Assembly (NCBI GenBank): GCA_050283925.1
Contig: JBNOAI010000007.1
Span: 1-64,000, forward strand
DNA: 64,000 bases
Direction of reading: 5' to 3'
DNA from: ZC4RG25 sp023428365
GTDB taxonomy: Bacteria; Pseudomonadota; Alphaproteobacteria; Rhizobiales; Hyphomicrobiaceae
A program made the translations under genes and the position numbers. Below the pieces are notes generated by a model. The model saw nothing but the letters and a program-made list of their open reading frames with translations, did not search any database and was not told the DNA's origin. Below are positions 26,368 through 34,299 of the stretch, piece after piece (position 1 is the stretch's first letter; every line of letters begins with the position of its first letter).

Positions 26368-27789
26368 CTAGCCAGCCAGCATTGGTGCCCGCGTATGCCA
26401 GTCTGTGACACCTTGATAGGCATGCGCGGTGCGGAGCAGCGCGCTCTCGTCGAATGGCCGGGCAACAAGCTGGAATGCGATAGGCAAGCCATGCTCGTCG
26501 AAGCCACACGGCACGCTCATTGACGGCAGCCCCAGATAGTTGAAGGGACGTGTCAGTACCGCCATGCCTCCGAGGTTTGCCAAAGCGCTCGGATTGGTAT
26601 CGCTCGATTGTGTCGAAGCCACCGTTGGCACCAGAAGCGGTGTCGTGGGCAGATGCAGCACGTCGCACTTGCTCATCACCGTTTCGAGGAATTGGGCAAG
26701 GGCCGGGCCGCGTTGTGCAAGAGCTTGAGCGTACCACGTTGCCGGAATGGCAAACCCGCCTTCGATGCGCGCGCGCATGTAGTCGGAGTAATCTTGCGGC
26801 CGCTCCTTCAGCCATGCCGCATGAACGGTCGCGGCCTCGGTGCGAACGATGATCTCGCAAAACTGGTAATAGGCGGAGAGATCTGAGCTCGTCACCGGAA
26901 CGATGATGGCACCGAGGCTTTCCAGCACCTCGCGGCTGGCTTGCATTGCCTGAGCAATGCTCGGTGGCAAAACGACATCTTTCGGCAGCTCAAGCACGCC
27001 AACGCGGGAGCCTCGAATGCCGGCTCGCAGCGTCGAGGTGTAGGAGGGGACCGTTTGCTGCGAGCTGCTGCCGTCGTTCGCGTCGTATCCCGCGATCACT
27101 TCCAGCATCAAAGCACAATCAGCCGCTGAGCGAGCAAGGGGACCGATGTGATCCAGTGACCAGCCACGTGGCATCGCGCCATGCCGGCTGACGCGGCCGT
27201 ATGTCGGCATGAGCCCCGTAACGCCGTTGAATGATGCCGGGATGCGGATCGATCCGCCTGTGTCCGAGCCGAGCGAGGCATAAACCAGCCGGGCGGCTAC
27301 GGCCGCACCGGAGCCGCTCGATGAGCCGCCCGTAACATACTCGGTATTCCAGGGATTGAGGCAGGCTCCGTAGAACTGATTGTCTCCCGTTGGGTGAGCG
27401 GCAAACTCCGACATGTTGAGCCGGCCGATCGTCACTGACCCCGCCGCTGCGAGCCGTGTCATGACTGTCGCGTCTGACGTCGCTCGCCATTCACGGCGGA
27501 TGGCAGAACCGCATGAGCAGATCTGGCCGTTGCGGTAGAACATATCCTTGTGTGCCATCGGCACACCATGCAGAGGTCCAACCGCTTCGCCGCGAGCGAG
27601 CTTTTGATCCAATCGTTTCGCTGTGTCTATCGCCTGTTCGTGCTCGGCATCGATGAATGCATTGATATGCGGCTGCCAGCGATCGATCCTGGCCAGGCAG
27701 TGTTTGACCACTTCCACGGCAGATACTTGCTTGCTGCGGATCAGGTTCGCCGTCGTTGTAAGGTCAGCGTTGGCAAGATCAATCGACAT
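26368..27789 (-). CDS. Amidase signature family protein, AtzE/HpxY-like
   Basis: A 473-residue amidase-signature enzyme. The Ser-cisSer-Lys triad is present: Lys81 in GVPMAHKDMF, the Ser-rich loop TGGSSSGSGAA at about 154-162, and Ser180 in GSDTGGSIR. I start at MSIDLANADL, which overlaps the end of the upstream DUF4089 gene by 11 bp. The longer frame has no added support. Pairing with a DUF4089 small protein is the mark of AtzE (1-carboxybiuret hydrolase) and HpxY (oxalurate pathway), where the small subunit plays a GatC-like part. Together with ggt3 upstream it forms an hpxW-X-Y-like operon. The substrate is probably a ureide or related amide, by inference. Confidence 0.88.
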   Translation of the reverse strand: MSIDLANADLTTTANLIRSKQVSAVEVVKHCLARIDRWQPHINAFIDAEHEQAIDTAKRLDQKLARGEAVGPLHGVPMAHKDMFYRNGQICSCGSAIRREWRATSDATVMTRLAAAGSVTIGRLNMSEFAAHPTGDNQFYGACLNPWNTEYVTGGSSSGSGAAVAARLVYASLGSDTGGSIRIPASFNGVTGLMPTYGRVSRHGAMPRGWSLDHIGPLARSAADCALMLEVIAGYDANDGSSSQQTVPSYTSTLRAGIRGSRVGVLELPKDVVLPPSIAQAMQASREVLESLGAIIVPVTSSDLSAYYQFCEIIVRTEAATVHAAWLKERPQDYSDYMRARIEGGFAIPATWYAQALAQRGPALAQFLETVMSKCDVLHLPTTPLLVPTVASTQSSDTNPSALANLGGMAVLTRPFNYLGLPSMSVPCGFDEHGLPIAFQLVARPFDESALLRTAHAYQGVTDWHTRAPMLAG

Positions 27790-28003
27790 CAGTCGCGCCC
27801 ATTGAAGCCTGTGTTGCGCGGAACGTACTTGGCTCATCCTCAAAGGCGAGTTCTTCTGCCTTTGCAGCGATGAAGGTGCGCAGGGATTTTAGCTCTGCAG
27901 CAAGCTGTTCGGCTCTTTCTGTGCTGATGCCGTAGCCTTGCAGTGTTTCAGACATCCAGAAAACATGATCGGCGTCGTCGCTCATAGGCAAAGGCTCCAT
28001 CAC
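27779..28003 (-). CDS. DUF4089 small subunit, AtzG/HpxX-like
   Basis: A 74-residue protein with two amphipathic helices: HVFWMSETLQGYGI then AEQLAAELKSLRTFIAAKAE. It ends in an acidic, flexible tail (FEDEPSTFRA). DUF4089 proteins resemble GatC and stabilise the partner amidase. The partner gene begins inside this one's last codons, so translation is probably coupled. An alternative start is MSDDADHV, 6 codons downstream. It lies 27 bp after ggt3. Confidence 0.85.
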   Translation of the reverse strand: MMEPLPMSDDADHVFWMSETLQGYGISTERAEQLAAELKSLRTFIAAKAEELAFEDEPSTFRATQASMGATDVD

Positions 28004-28030
28004 TTCTGTTCGTATGCGATCAACGTTCGA

Positions 28031-29767
28031 TTACCATCCGATGGCGTAGGACTCCTGGCGCGGGTCTGCGCCCGCATGCATCAATCCGTGTTCCCGATCG
28101 ATGTTGATCGTGCAAACCGATCCCAGTCGCCAGAACCAGTCTGGCCACCAATACACGACGTGTCCTCGCGCCGCGAGGGCGTCGCCCAGTTTGCGGCCAA
28201 GCCGCGGCTCGAGATTGAGCCGTCCAGGGTAGTACTGATGCGGCGCGAACGAATTCGGGAAGCTCTGGCTCATGAAGCGCGGAGCTTCGACTGCGCTTTG
28301 CACATCCATGCCGAATTCGAAAATATTCAGGAAGACCTGAGCCATTGCCTGAACCTGAACGTCTCCGCCAGGAGTTCCGATTGGCAGGATGGGCTGACCA
28401 TCTTTGAAAATGATCGTCGGATTAGGCGTGAGGCGAGGACGCTTGCCGGGAGCAACAGAGGAAGGATGAGCCGGGTCGACACGTGACTGACAGCCGCGTG
28501 TGGACGGCGTCAGACCTGTTCCGGGAATGACAACGCCATCCCAGCTCGCGTCGCTGGGTGTGCCTGAGAATACATTTCCGTGGCGGTCCACGACGCAGGC
28601 ATAGGACGTGTCAGCGAGAACAGGCTCGTTGACCATGCCGGCAGGCAAAGGCCAAGCCTTCGGTTGAGGCCTCGGATTCAGTACCTGCGCTCCGCACGAT
28701 GCGGGCTCGCCGGCGGGTGGCATTTCCGGTGCGGCACGTGCGAAGTCGACGAGCGACAAACGCGCCTTCGCATAAGCCTCAGAAATCAGTTGTGTGATTG
28801 GCACATCGACGTGTTTCGGATCGCCGTAGTAATGTTCGCGATCGGCAAACGCCAGTTTGATGATCTCAGCGAAGCGGTGGATGTATTCTGCCGAGTTGTG
28901 CCCGAGGCTCGCGAGATCACTCTGCTCCGCCATCTTCAGGATTTGAATGAGCAATGGACCCTGGCACCACGGTCCGCATGTCTTGACCTCCATGCCCTTG
29001 TAAGTCGCGGATAAGGGCGGTTCTACCGTGACCCGGAATTCCGCCAGATCCGAGTATCGCAGCAGTCCGCCATTGGCGACGCTGTAGGCATCGATCTTGC
29101 GCGCAATATCGCCTTGGTAGAATGCCTTGCGAGCGGCCTGAAGGCCAGCTGCGCGGCCTTGCCTGCTGGCGGAGAGTTCCTCATCCACCATGTACTGGAG
29201 CGAAGCGCCAAGATCGGTCTGGACAAAGGGTTCACCGGGTTCCGGTGGCCGCCCATTTGCCAGATAGATCGCAGCGTTCGATGGATAGCGCTGATACCCG
29301 GGCAGGTATTCCTTGATCCGGTCGGACATCAGCGCGTGCGTCGCGAAGCCCGTACGAGCGAAGCGGATTGCTTCGGCCGCGACCTCTCTGAAACTCATCG
29401 TGCCGTAGAGTTCCAGAGCGGTGAGCCACGCGTCGGGAGCGCCAGGGACTACCGATCGCAAAATGCCCTCTGGAATTTGGCCATCGTGATTGTTTTTGAA
29501 GTAATCGACCGACGCAGCCTTTGGCCAAACACCCAGCCCGCTAATGGTGATCGTTTCCTGCCTTTCGGCGAGGTAAATCATCATCGGAGCCACGCCAGCG
29601 ACATTCACCATGTCCGGCTGCACGACCGCCAAGGTGACGACTGCCGCGACGCCCGCATCGACTGCGTTGCCGCCATTCTCCAACACCGAAAAGGCCGCCT
29701 GGGCAGCGAGGTGATGTCCGGCGGACACGACATGTCGCGAGCCGGAAACAACGGGGCGATGGCGCAT
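28031..29767 (-). CDS. Gamma-glutamyltransferase-fold Ntn hydrolase, paralogue 3 (HpxW-like)
   Basis: A 578-residue paralogue of the genes at 6391 and 18734. I start at MRHRPVVSG, which has an AAGGA ribosome-binding site and aligns with the other two starts; the frame is open 37 codons further. The catalytic Thr is Thr387 in LADTSYACVVD. The Arg114-equivalent site reads SGLGVWP and the Ser-Ser site RPRLTPNPT. A CGPWCQGP motif is present at about 263-270. There is no signal peptide. It heads an operon with DUF4089 and amidase genes, the order seen for hpxW-hpxX-hpxY, where HpxW cleaves oxamate. It is divergent from a LysR regulator. Oxamate or a related alpha-keto amide is the best guess for its substrate, not proven. 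Confidence 0.87.
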   Translation of the reverse strand: MRHRPVVSGSRHVVSAGHHLAAQAAFSVLENGGNAVDAGVAAVVTLAVVQPDMVNVAGVAPMMIYLAERQETITISGLGVWPKAASVDYFKNNHDGQIPEGILRSVVPGAPDAWLTALELYGTMSFREVAAEAIRFARTGFATHALMSDRIKEYLPGYQRYPSNAAIYLANGRPPEPGEPFVQTDLGASLQYMVDEELSASRQGRAAGLQAARKAFYQGDIARKIDAYSVANGGLLRYSDLAEFRVTVEPPLSATYKGMEVKTCGPWCQGPLLIQILKMAEQSDLASLGHNSAEYIHRFAEIIKLAFADREHYYGDPKHVDVPITQLISEAYAKARLSLVDFARAAPEMPPAGEPASCGAQVLNPRPQPKAWPLPAGMVNEPVLADTSYACVVDRHGNVFSGTPSDASWDGVVIPGTGLTPSTRGCQSRVDPAHPSSVAPGKRPRLTPNPTIIFKDGQPILPIGTPGGDVQVQAMAQVFLNIFEFGMDVQSAVEAPRFMSQSFPNSFAPHQYYPGRLNLEPRLGRKLGDALAARGHVVYWWPDWFWRLGSVCTINIDREHGLMHAGADPRQESYAIGW

Positions 29768-29946
29768 CGGAGTATCCTTGTTTATCGGAACGCGAACAGA
29801 AGTCGGTTCCGGCGCGACGGTGTCAGGCCATCGCGCACCAGTAAGGCCAGCCCGTACAATCCAGCCGACCGCGAGCAATCTAAATCGACAACTCTATTGC
29901 AAACAATTACCATTATTGGCGACGATCAATAGCATGGGTGTGAATA
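29768..29946. promoter_or_regulatory. Divergent control region of ggt3 operon and LysR gene
   Basis: 179 bp between divergent genes, the usual place for a LysR-type binding site. An imperfect dyad CCATTATTG ... CAATAGCATGG spans 29910-29936, with arms differing by a 2-bp insertion. ATTGCAAACAAT lies just before it. These could be LysR sites; assignment is tentative. Confidence 0.4.
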
Positions 29947-30846
29947 ATGGCCGTTGATGTTCGCCAGCTCCGCGCGTTCGTTGCCGTGGGAGAGCAACTC
30001 AGCTTCGCGCAAGCCGCTCGCCGCCTGAACATCGCCCAACCAGCCCTGACACGGACCATCAAAAGCATCGAAGCCGTTGTCGGCACACAACTTTTCGTCC
30101 GCACCACGCGGAGGGTCCAGCTCACCCGCGCGGGCGAGGTGTTCTTGGACGAGGCGCGTCAATCACTGCTGCAAGTCGATCGCACGATTCGTCTGGCGCG
30201 AGAGACGGCGGATGGCCTGGGTGGCCACATCAACATCGGCTACATGGATTTTGCCGTGCACGGGCCGTTAATGACCGCACTTGCGATGTTTCGCCGGGAG
30301 CGTCCGAGTGTCCGAATTAGTATGAAACGGCAAAGGTCTGAACAGCAATCGCTGCTTGTTGAATCTCAGCAACTCGATATCGGGATCACGATGCAGCATG
30401 CCTTCAATCCGCAGCTCGAGATTATCCCGTTAACGCGCCATCCCTTGAGGGTGGTGCTGCCTGCCGACCACCCTCTTGCCCGTCTGCGTAAAATCCCTCT
30501 CGCTCGTCTGGCCAACGAGCGGTTCGTCCTTGGTGAGCCTTCGATATGGCGCCTCTATCTGCGCGTCATCAACGACTTCTGCAGTCGTGAGCATTTTCTT
30601 CCAACGGTGATTGCCGAAGCGTACGAAAGCCCAACTTTGTTTCAGTTCGTCGCTGACGGTGCCGGAATAACAATTTATCCGTCGATTATCGATCGATTGA
30701 AAGTTCCGGGCGTCGTTTCAAGACCATTCGTAGAGGATGCTCCTGAATTCGAGACTTTTGCAATCGGGCGGCGACATGAAACAAATCGCACGGTTTCGCG
30801 TGTCATCGAACTCATTCGGCAGAGTGTCTCGGCTCAAAATACGTGA
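29947..30846 (+). CDS. LysR-family transcriptional regulator
   Basis: A 299-residue LysR regulator. The N-terminal winged helix-turn-helix is complete: MAVDVRQLRAFVAVGEQLSF, AQAARRLNIAQPALTRTI, and LFVRTTRRVQLTRAGEVFL. An effector-binding domain follows (from about residue 90). It is divergent from the ggt3-DUF4089-amidase operon, so it most likely activates or represses that operon in response to its substrate. It converges with the LacI gene, 17 bp apart. Confidence 0.93.
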   Translation: MAVDVRQLRAFVAVGEQLSFAQAARRLNIAQPALTRTIKSIEAVVGTQLFVRTTRRVQLTRAGEVFLDEARQSLLQVDRTIRLARETADGLGGHINIGYMDFAVHGPLMTALAMFRRERPSVRISMKRQRSEQQSLLVESQQLDIGITMQHAFNPQLEIIPLTRHPLRVVLPADHPLARLRKIPLARLANERFVLGEPSIWRLYLRVINDFCSREHFLPTVIAEAYESPTLFQFVADGAGITIYPSIIDRLKVPGVVSRPFVEDAPEFETFAIGRRHETNRTVSRVIELIRQSVSAQNT

Positions 30847-30863
30847 GCTTGGAGCGAAGCGTC

Positions 30864-31913
30864 TCAAGCGACTGCCTTAGATTTTACGGCGCCAACTGAC
30901 TTGCGTACGACCAGAGCCGTCGGGAGGCTTCTGACCTTCGGTGGGTTTTCGCCCGCTATGCACGACAGCAGATATTCTGCCGCGGCGACGCTCATTTCGC
31001 GAACCGGAGCGTGAACGGTCGTCAATGGTGGTTCGATCTGCGCGGCGAGATCGTAGTCGTGAAATCCGGTGATCGACATTTCGCCGGGGATATCCACGCC
31101 GGCGCTGCGGGCCTCAATAACGGCACCCACAGCGAGGACGTCACCGGTGCAGGCAACAGCGGTGAACGTCCGCGGCCCCGATAGCAATGCACGCATCCCC
31201 GCCCGCCCGGCCGCAACAGTATAGCCAGCCTCGACGATCCGATCGGGGGGGACGTCAATGCCCCGTTCGTTGAGCGCGGTCAGGATCGCCTGCAATCTCG
31301 CCGAGATGCGGTCATTGTGCCGAACCGGGCTATGCAGCACCGCAAAATCCCGATGCCCCAGATCGGCGACAAATTTTACGAGTTCCGAAACCGGGCCATA
31401 GTTATCGAACCCGACAGACGGCAGCTTCGATGACGGATCATCGGTAAACGTCTGTATGACAGGAAGTGCAGACCGGCGAACCAGATCATACAGCTCCGGG
31501 ACATGATCATTGCCCACCAGAATGAGGCCGTCGACACCGCGCTCGATGAGGGTTCTTGCGACCTCGTACTCGCGCCTCGGATCATAACCACTACTCGCTG
31601 TGAGAAGGTGATAGCGGCTCACTTGCAGCCGACGCTCGATCGCCTCGACGGCGTCCGAATAAACCGAGTTTCCAAGTGCGGGCACGATCACCGCGACGCT
31701 GCCGGATCGGCCCGAAGTTAGGCTCCGTGCAACACCATCGCGGACGTAGTTGACGCTATCGAGTACGGCTTGAATGCGTGCGCGGGTTTCGGCGTTGACG
31801 TTCGCAGACTGGTTGAGAACGCGAGACACTGTCGCCGGTGAAACACCAGCCATCCGCGCAATATCGCGAACGCCGCTGCGTCCTGTCTCCGCTCGATCTG
31901 TTTTCTTGCGCAT
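30864..31913 (-). CDS. LacI-family transcriptional regulator
   Basis: A 349-residue LacI/GalR repressor. The helix-turn-helix VRDIARMAGVSPATVSRVLN lies at residues 15-34 with a hinge helix ARSLTSGRSG. A periplasmic-binding-protein-like effector domain follows. Two matching operators (ATGAAAC-NN-GTTTCA) lie in the region shared with the divergent ABC operon, one 17 bp upstream of this gene and one upstream of the binding-protein gene. Autorepression and repression of the import operon are therefore likely. The ligand is probably the import substrate or an intermediate handled by the enolase-family gene. Confidence 0.94.
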   Translation of the reverse strand: MRKKTDRAETGRSGVRDIARMAGVSPATVSRVLNQSANVNAETRARIQAVLDSVNYVRDGVARSLTSGRSGSVAVIVPALGNSVYSDAVEAIERRLQVSRYHLLTASSGYDPRREYEVARTLIERGVDGLILVGNDHVPELYDLVRRSALPVIQTFTDDPSSKLPSVGFDNYGPVSELVKFVADLGHRDFAVLHSPVRHNDRISARLQAILTALNERGIDVPPDRIVEAGYTVAAGRAGMRALLSGPRTFTAVACTGDVLAVGAVIEARSAGVDIPGEMSITGFHDYDLAAQIEPPLTTVHAPVREMSVAAAEYLLSCIAGENPPKVRSLPTALVVRKSVGAVKSKAVA

Positions 31914-31929
31914 GCTGCCGCTTAGCTCT

Positions 31930-31947
31930 TATGAAACACGTTTCATA
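31930..31947. promoter_or_regulatory. LacI-type operator 1
   Basis: TATGAAACACGTTTCATA: 7-bp perfect arms ATGAAAC/GTTTCAT around a 2-bp centre, flanked by T and A. The spacing and CG-containing centre fit the LacI/GalR family. It lies just upstream of the LacI gene start. Confidence 0.8.
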
Positions 31948-32049
31948 TCTTCTACCGTTCCGACTGACGCGTGTCCACGTCGAGAAGAAACACATGACGA
32001 TTTATTTGAGAAAGGTTGCTTGACTCGGACTTGTTGCCGGATGCATGGT

Positions 32050-32066
32050 TATGAAACCGGTTTCAA
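32050..32066. promoter_or_regulatory. LacI-type operator 2
   Basis: TATGAAACCGGTTTCAA contains the 14-bp perfect palindrome TGAAACCGGTTTCA (32052-32065), the same half-site as operator 1. It lies 28 bp before the binding-protein ATG and downstream of a possible -35 TTGACT (32020), so binding would block transcription. Confidence 0.82.
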
Positions 32067-32093
32067 TAATAAGCCCGGACTTGGGAGGAATAA

Positions 32094-32918
32094 ATGAAGC
32101 GCATGACCCTCGCCGCGCTCGCGTGCGCGGCTGTAGTTTCGGCACCTTTCGCCAACGCTGCCGAGGTGCCTGCATCGGGCGCCAGTCCACGGATCGATGC
32201 GATCAAGAAGGCGGGCGCCCTCAAGGTCGCCGTTATTCACAACACACCCTGGCTAGTCGAGAACACCACCGGCACTGGCGAGCCGTGGAGCGGCCCGGCG
32301 TGGATTTTCGCGAATGCTGTCGCCAAGGATCTGGGCGTCAAGCTCCAGACGGTTCCCGTTAGCAACGAAACCAAAGTTCCCGTGCTCGCAGCCAATCAGG
32401 TCGACATCTCGATCGCTCCGTTGGCTGAGACGGAGCCGCGGCTGAAGGTCGTGGATTTCGTGCTCTACTCGTCAACCAGCGTCTGCATGTTCGGATTGAA
32501 GAGCAACCCCAAGGTCGCAAACGCCAAGACCGTTGACGATCTGAACAAGGACGACGTGACGGTGGCAGTGCTTCTCGGAGCGGCGGAGGAGCCGTGGGTC
32601 AAGGAGCGTTTGCCAAAAGCCAAGGTCCGTGGCGTCATCACCTCGGCCCTCATTCCGATCGACGAAGTGTTGGCTCGGCGCGCCGATGTCGCGCCCATCA
32701 ATCGTATCCAGTGGCCAGCGCTTCAGAAAAAGATGGCAGCCCTCGACGCGCTGCCCCGTGAGGCAAACTGTCAGGAAAGCAACGAGAAGGCACAGCCCGT
32801 TGGCATGGCCATCGATAAGGGCCAGGACGCCTTCCTCAACTACCTTCGCACCAAGGTGAAGGAAATGGCGGGCGAACTAACGGCCGCCGAAAACAAGATC
32901 ATCGCAGAGCAGCTCTGA
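32094..32918 (+). CDS. ABC transporter substrate-binding protein, polar amino-acid type (family 3)
   Basis: A 274-residue periplasmic protein with signal peptide RMTLAALACAAVVSAPFANA (cleavage about residue 22). The mature part resembles family 3 binding proteins: IDAIKKAGALKVAVIHNTPW, LAANQVDISIAPLAETEPRL and VDFVLYSS. The usual Arg/Asp ligand region is diverged (WLVENTTGTGEPWSGPAW), so it may not bind a standard amino acid. GGAGGAATAA precedes the ATG. It is the first gene of the LacI-controlled operon with two permeases, an ATPase and an enolase-superfamily gene. Confidence 0.9.
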   Translation: MKRMTLAALACAAVVSAPFANAAEVPASGASPRIDAIKKAGALKVAVIHNTPWLVENTTGTGEPWSGPAWIFANAVAKDLGVKLQTVPVSNETKVPVLAANQVDISIAPLAETEPRLKVVDFVLYSSTSVCMFGLKSNPKVANAKTVDDLNKDDVTVAVLLGAAEEPWVKERLPKAKVRGVITSALIPIDEVLARRADVAPINRIQWPALQKKMAALDALPREANCQESNEKAQPVGMAIDKGQDAFLNYLRTKVKEMAGELTAAENKIIAEQL

Positions 32919-32923
32919 CAATT

Positions 32924-32953
32924 GGCTGGCGTCGTCTTACGGCGACGCCAGCC
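32924..32953 (+). terminator. Intra-operon stem-loop after the binding-protein gene
   Basis: Perfect 11-bp arms GGCTGGCGTCG and CGACGCCAGCC with an 8-nt loop, 5 bp after the binding-protein stop. There is no T-tract, so it is more likely a stabilising or attenuating hairpin that favours high binding-protein expression than a full terminator. Confidence 0.7.
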
Positions 32954-32977
32954 GCTACTGCACAGGGATCTCAGCGC

Positions 32978-33643
32978 GTGAGCTTCGATCTGACACCGGT
33001 TATCGCCAATTGGCGATACCTCGCGATGGGGCTTGGGGTCACTCTTGCTCTATCGATCATGACGATGGTGGCTGCGACTGTTCTTGGCACCGCGGTTGCT
33101 CTGTTTCGCCTCTACGGTCCGCGTTGGCTCGCCATCGTGCTTGCGTTCTACGTGGACTCCGCGCGCGCCATCCCCGTTCTCGTTGTTCTTGTGTGGACCT
33201 TCTTCGCGTTTCCCTTGGTGGTCGGGTTTACGCTGCCACCGTTCTGGGCCGCCTTCATTGCATTGAGCGTCTACGTGGCGGCCTACATCTCCGAAATTGT
33301 TCGTGCGGGCATGATATCCATTCGCCCCGGACAAACACGCGCCGCGATGGCCCTCGGCATGTCCCGGATGCAGACCATTTTCCGCATTCTGCTCCCGCAG
33401 GCTGCGATCCGTATGCTGCCGCCCTATGGCAACATGCTGTCGATCACTATCAAGAATTCAGCGATTTCATCGGTCATTGCCGTGCCCGATTTCATGCGCA
33501 CGACCGCCGTTGTTGCCGATCAGAGCTATCAGCCACTTGAACTCTACACGACGGCAATCGTTGTGTTCGCCCTCATCATCCTTCCGGTCACGCGCGTGAC
33601 GGACATGATCTATTCGCGCCTGGCGCACTTGGGGCGGTCATGA
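32978..33643 (+). CDS. ABC transporter permease, polar amino-acid family
   Basis: A 221-residue HisM/GlnP-type permease. It starts with GTG and has about five helices. The region FYVDSARAIPVLVVLVWTFF and the coupling loop EIVRAGMISIRPGQTRAAMA, ALGMSRMQTIFRILLPQAA are diagnostic. It overlaps the next permease by 4 bp. It forms one half of the membrane channel. Confidence 0.94.
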   Translation: MSFDLTPVIANWRYLAMGLGVTLALSIMTMVAATVLGTAVALFRLYGPRWLAIVLAFYVDSARAIPVLVVLVWTFFAFPLVVGFTLPPFWAAFIALSVYVAAYISEIVRAGMISIRPGQTRAAMALGMSRMQTIFRILLPQAAIRMLPPYGNMLSITIKNSAISSVIAVPDFMRTTAVVADQSYQPLELYTTAIVVFALIILPVTRVTDMIYSRLAHLGRS

Positions 33644-34299
33644 CGCTCGACTGGTCTGTCATCTGGCAATATCGCGAAGCGTTCGCGATCGGCGTCATGA
33701 ACACGATCCTGCTGACCGTGTTGACGATGTTGATATCAATACCGGGCGGCCTGTTCGTGATGTTTATGCGGACGTCGAGGTTTGTGGCTCTGCGCGGGAT
33801 CGCGACTTTCTATGTCGAACTGTTCCGGGCAACGCCCCTCATTCTGCTCATCTATTGGACGTTCTATGTGCTGCCGGTCCTGACGGGCGTCTATCTGCCG
33901 CCCATGGCCACCGGCCTGCTGGCGCTATCGCTAATCGTGTCCGCATACAATTCCGAAACGTTCAGAGCCGGTGTGAATTCCATTCGCAAAGGCCAGGTCG
34001 ACGCGGCTTTGGCGCTCGGCATGAGCAAGTCGCAGGTGATGACCAAGGTCGTGCTGCCGCAGGCGATCCGGCGTGTACTGCCAGTTTTTGCAAACACCTG
34101 GGTATCCTTGTTCAAGGACACGTCGCTGATCTCCGTCATCGCCGTGAGTGAGCTTTCCTACGTCTCGCTCCAGGTTCGCTCGGAGACATTCCGCATCCTC
34201 GAAGTGCTGACGGCCATGGCGGTGATTTATTGGATGCTTGGCTATCCGCAGGCGAAACTCGTGGACTGGATCAATCGCCGATTTGGGGTGACTGAATGA
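33640..34299 (+). CDS. ABC transporter permease, polar amino-acid family
   Basis: A 219-residue second permease of the same family. FYVELFRATPLILLIYWTFY and the coupling loop ETFRAGVNSIRKGQVDAALA, LGMSKSQVMTKVVLPQAI are present. It overlaps both neighbours by 4 bp (ATGA), indicating translational coupling. It pairs with the upstream permease. Confidence 0.94.
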   Translation: MTLDWSVIWQYREAFAIGVMNTILLTVLTMLISIPGGLFVMFMRTSRFVALRGIATFYVELFRATPLILLIYWTFYVLPVLTGVYLPPMATGLLALSLIVSAYNSETFRAGVNSIRKGQVDAALALGMSKSQVMTKVVLPQAIRRVLPVFANTWVSLFKDTSLISVIAVSELSYVSLQVRSETFRILEVLTAMAVIYWMLGYPQAKLVDWINRRFGVTE

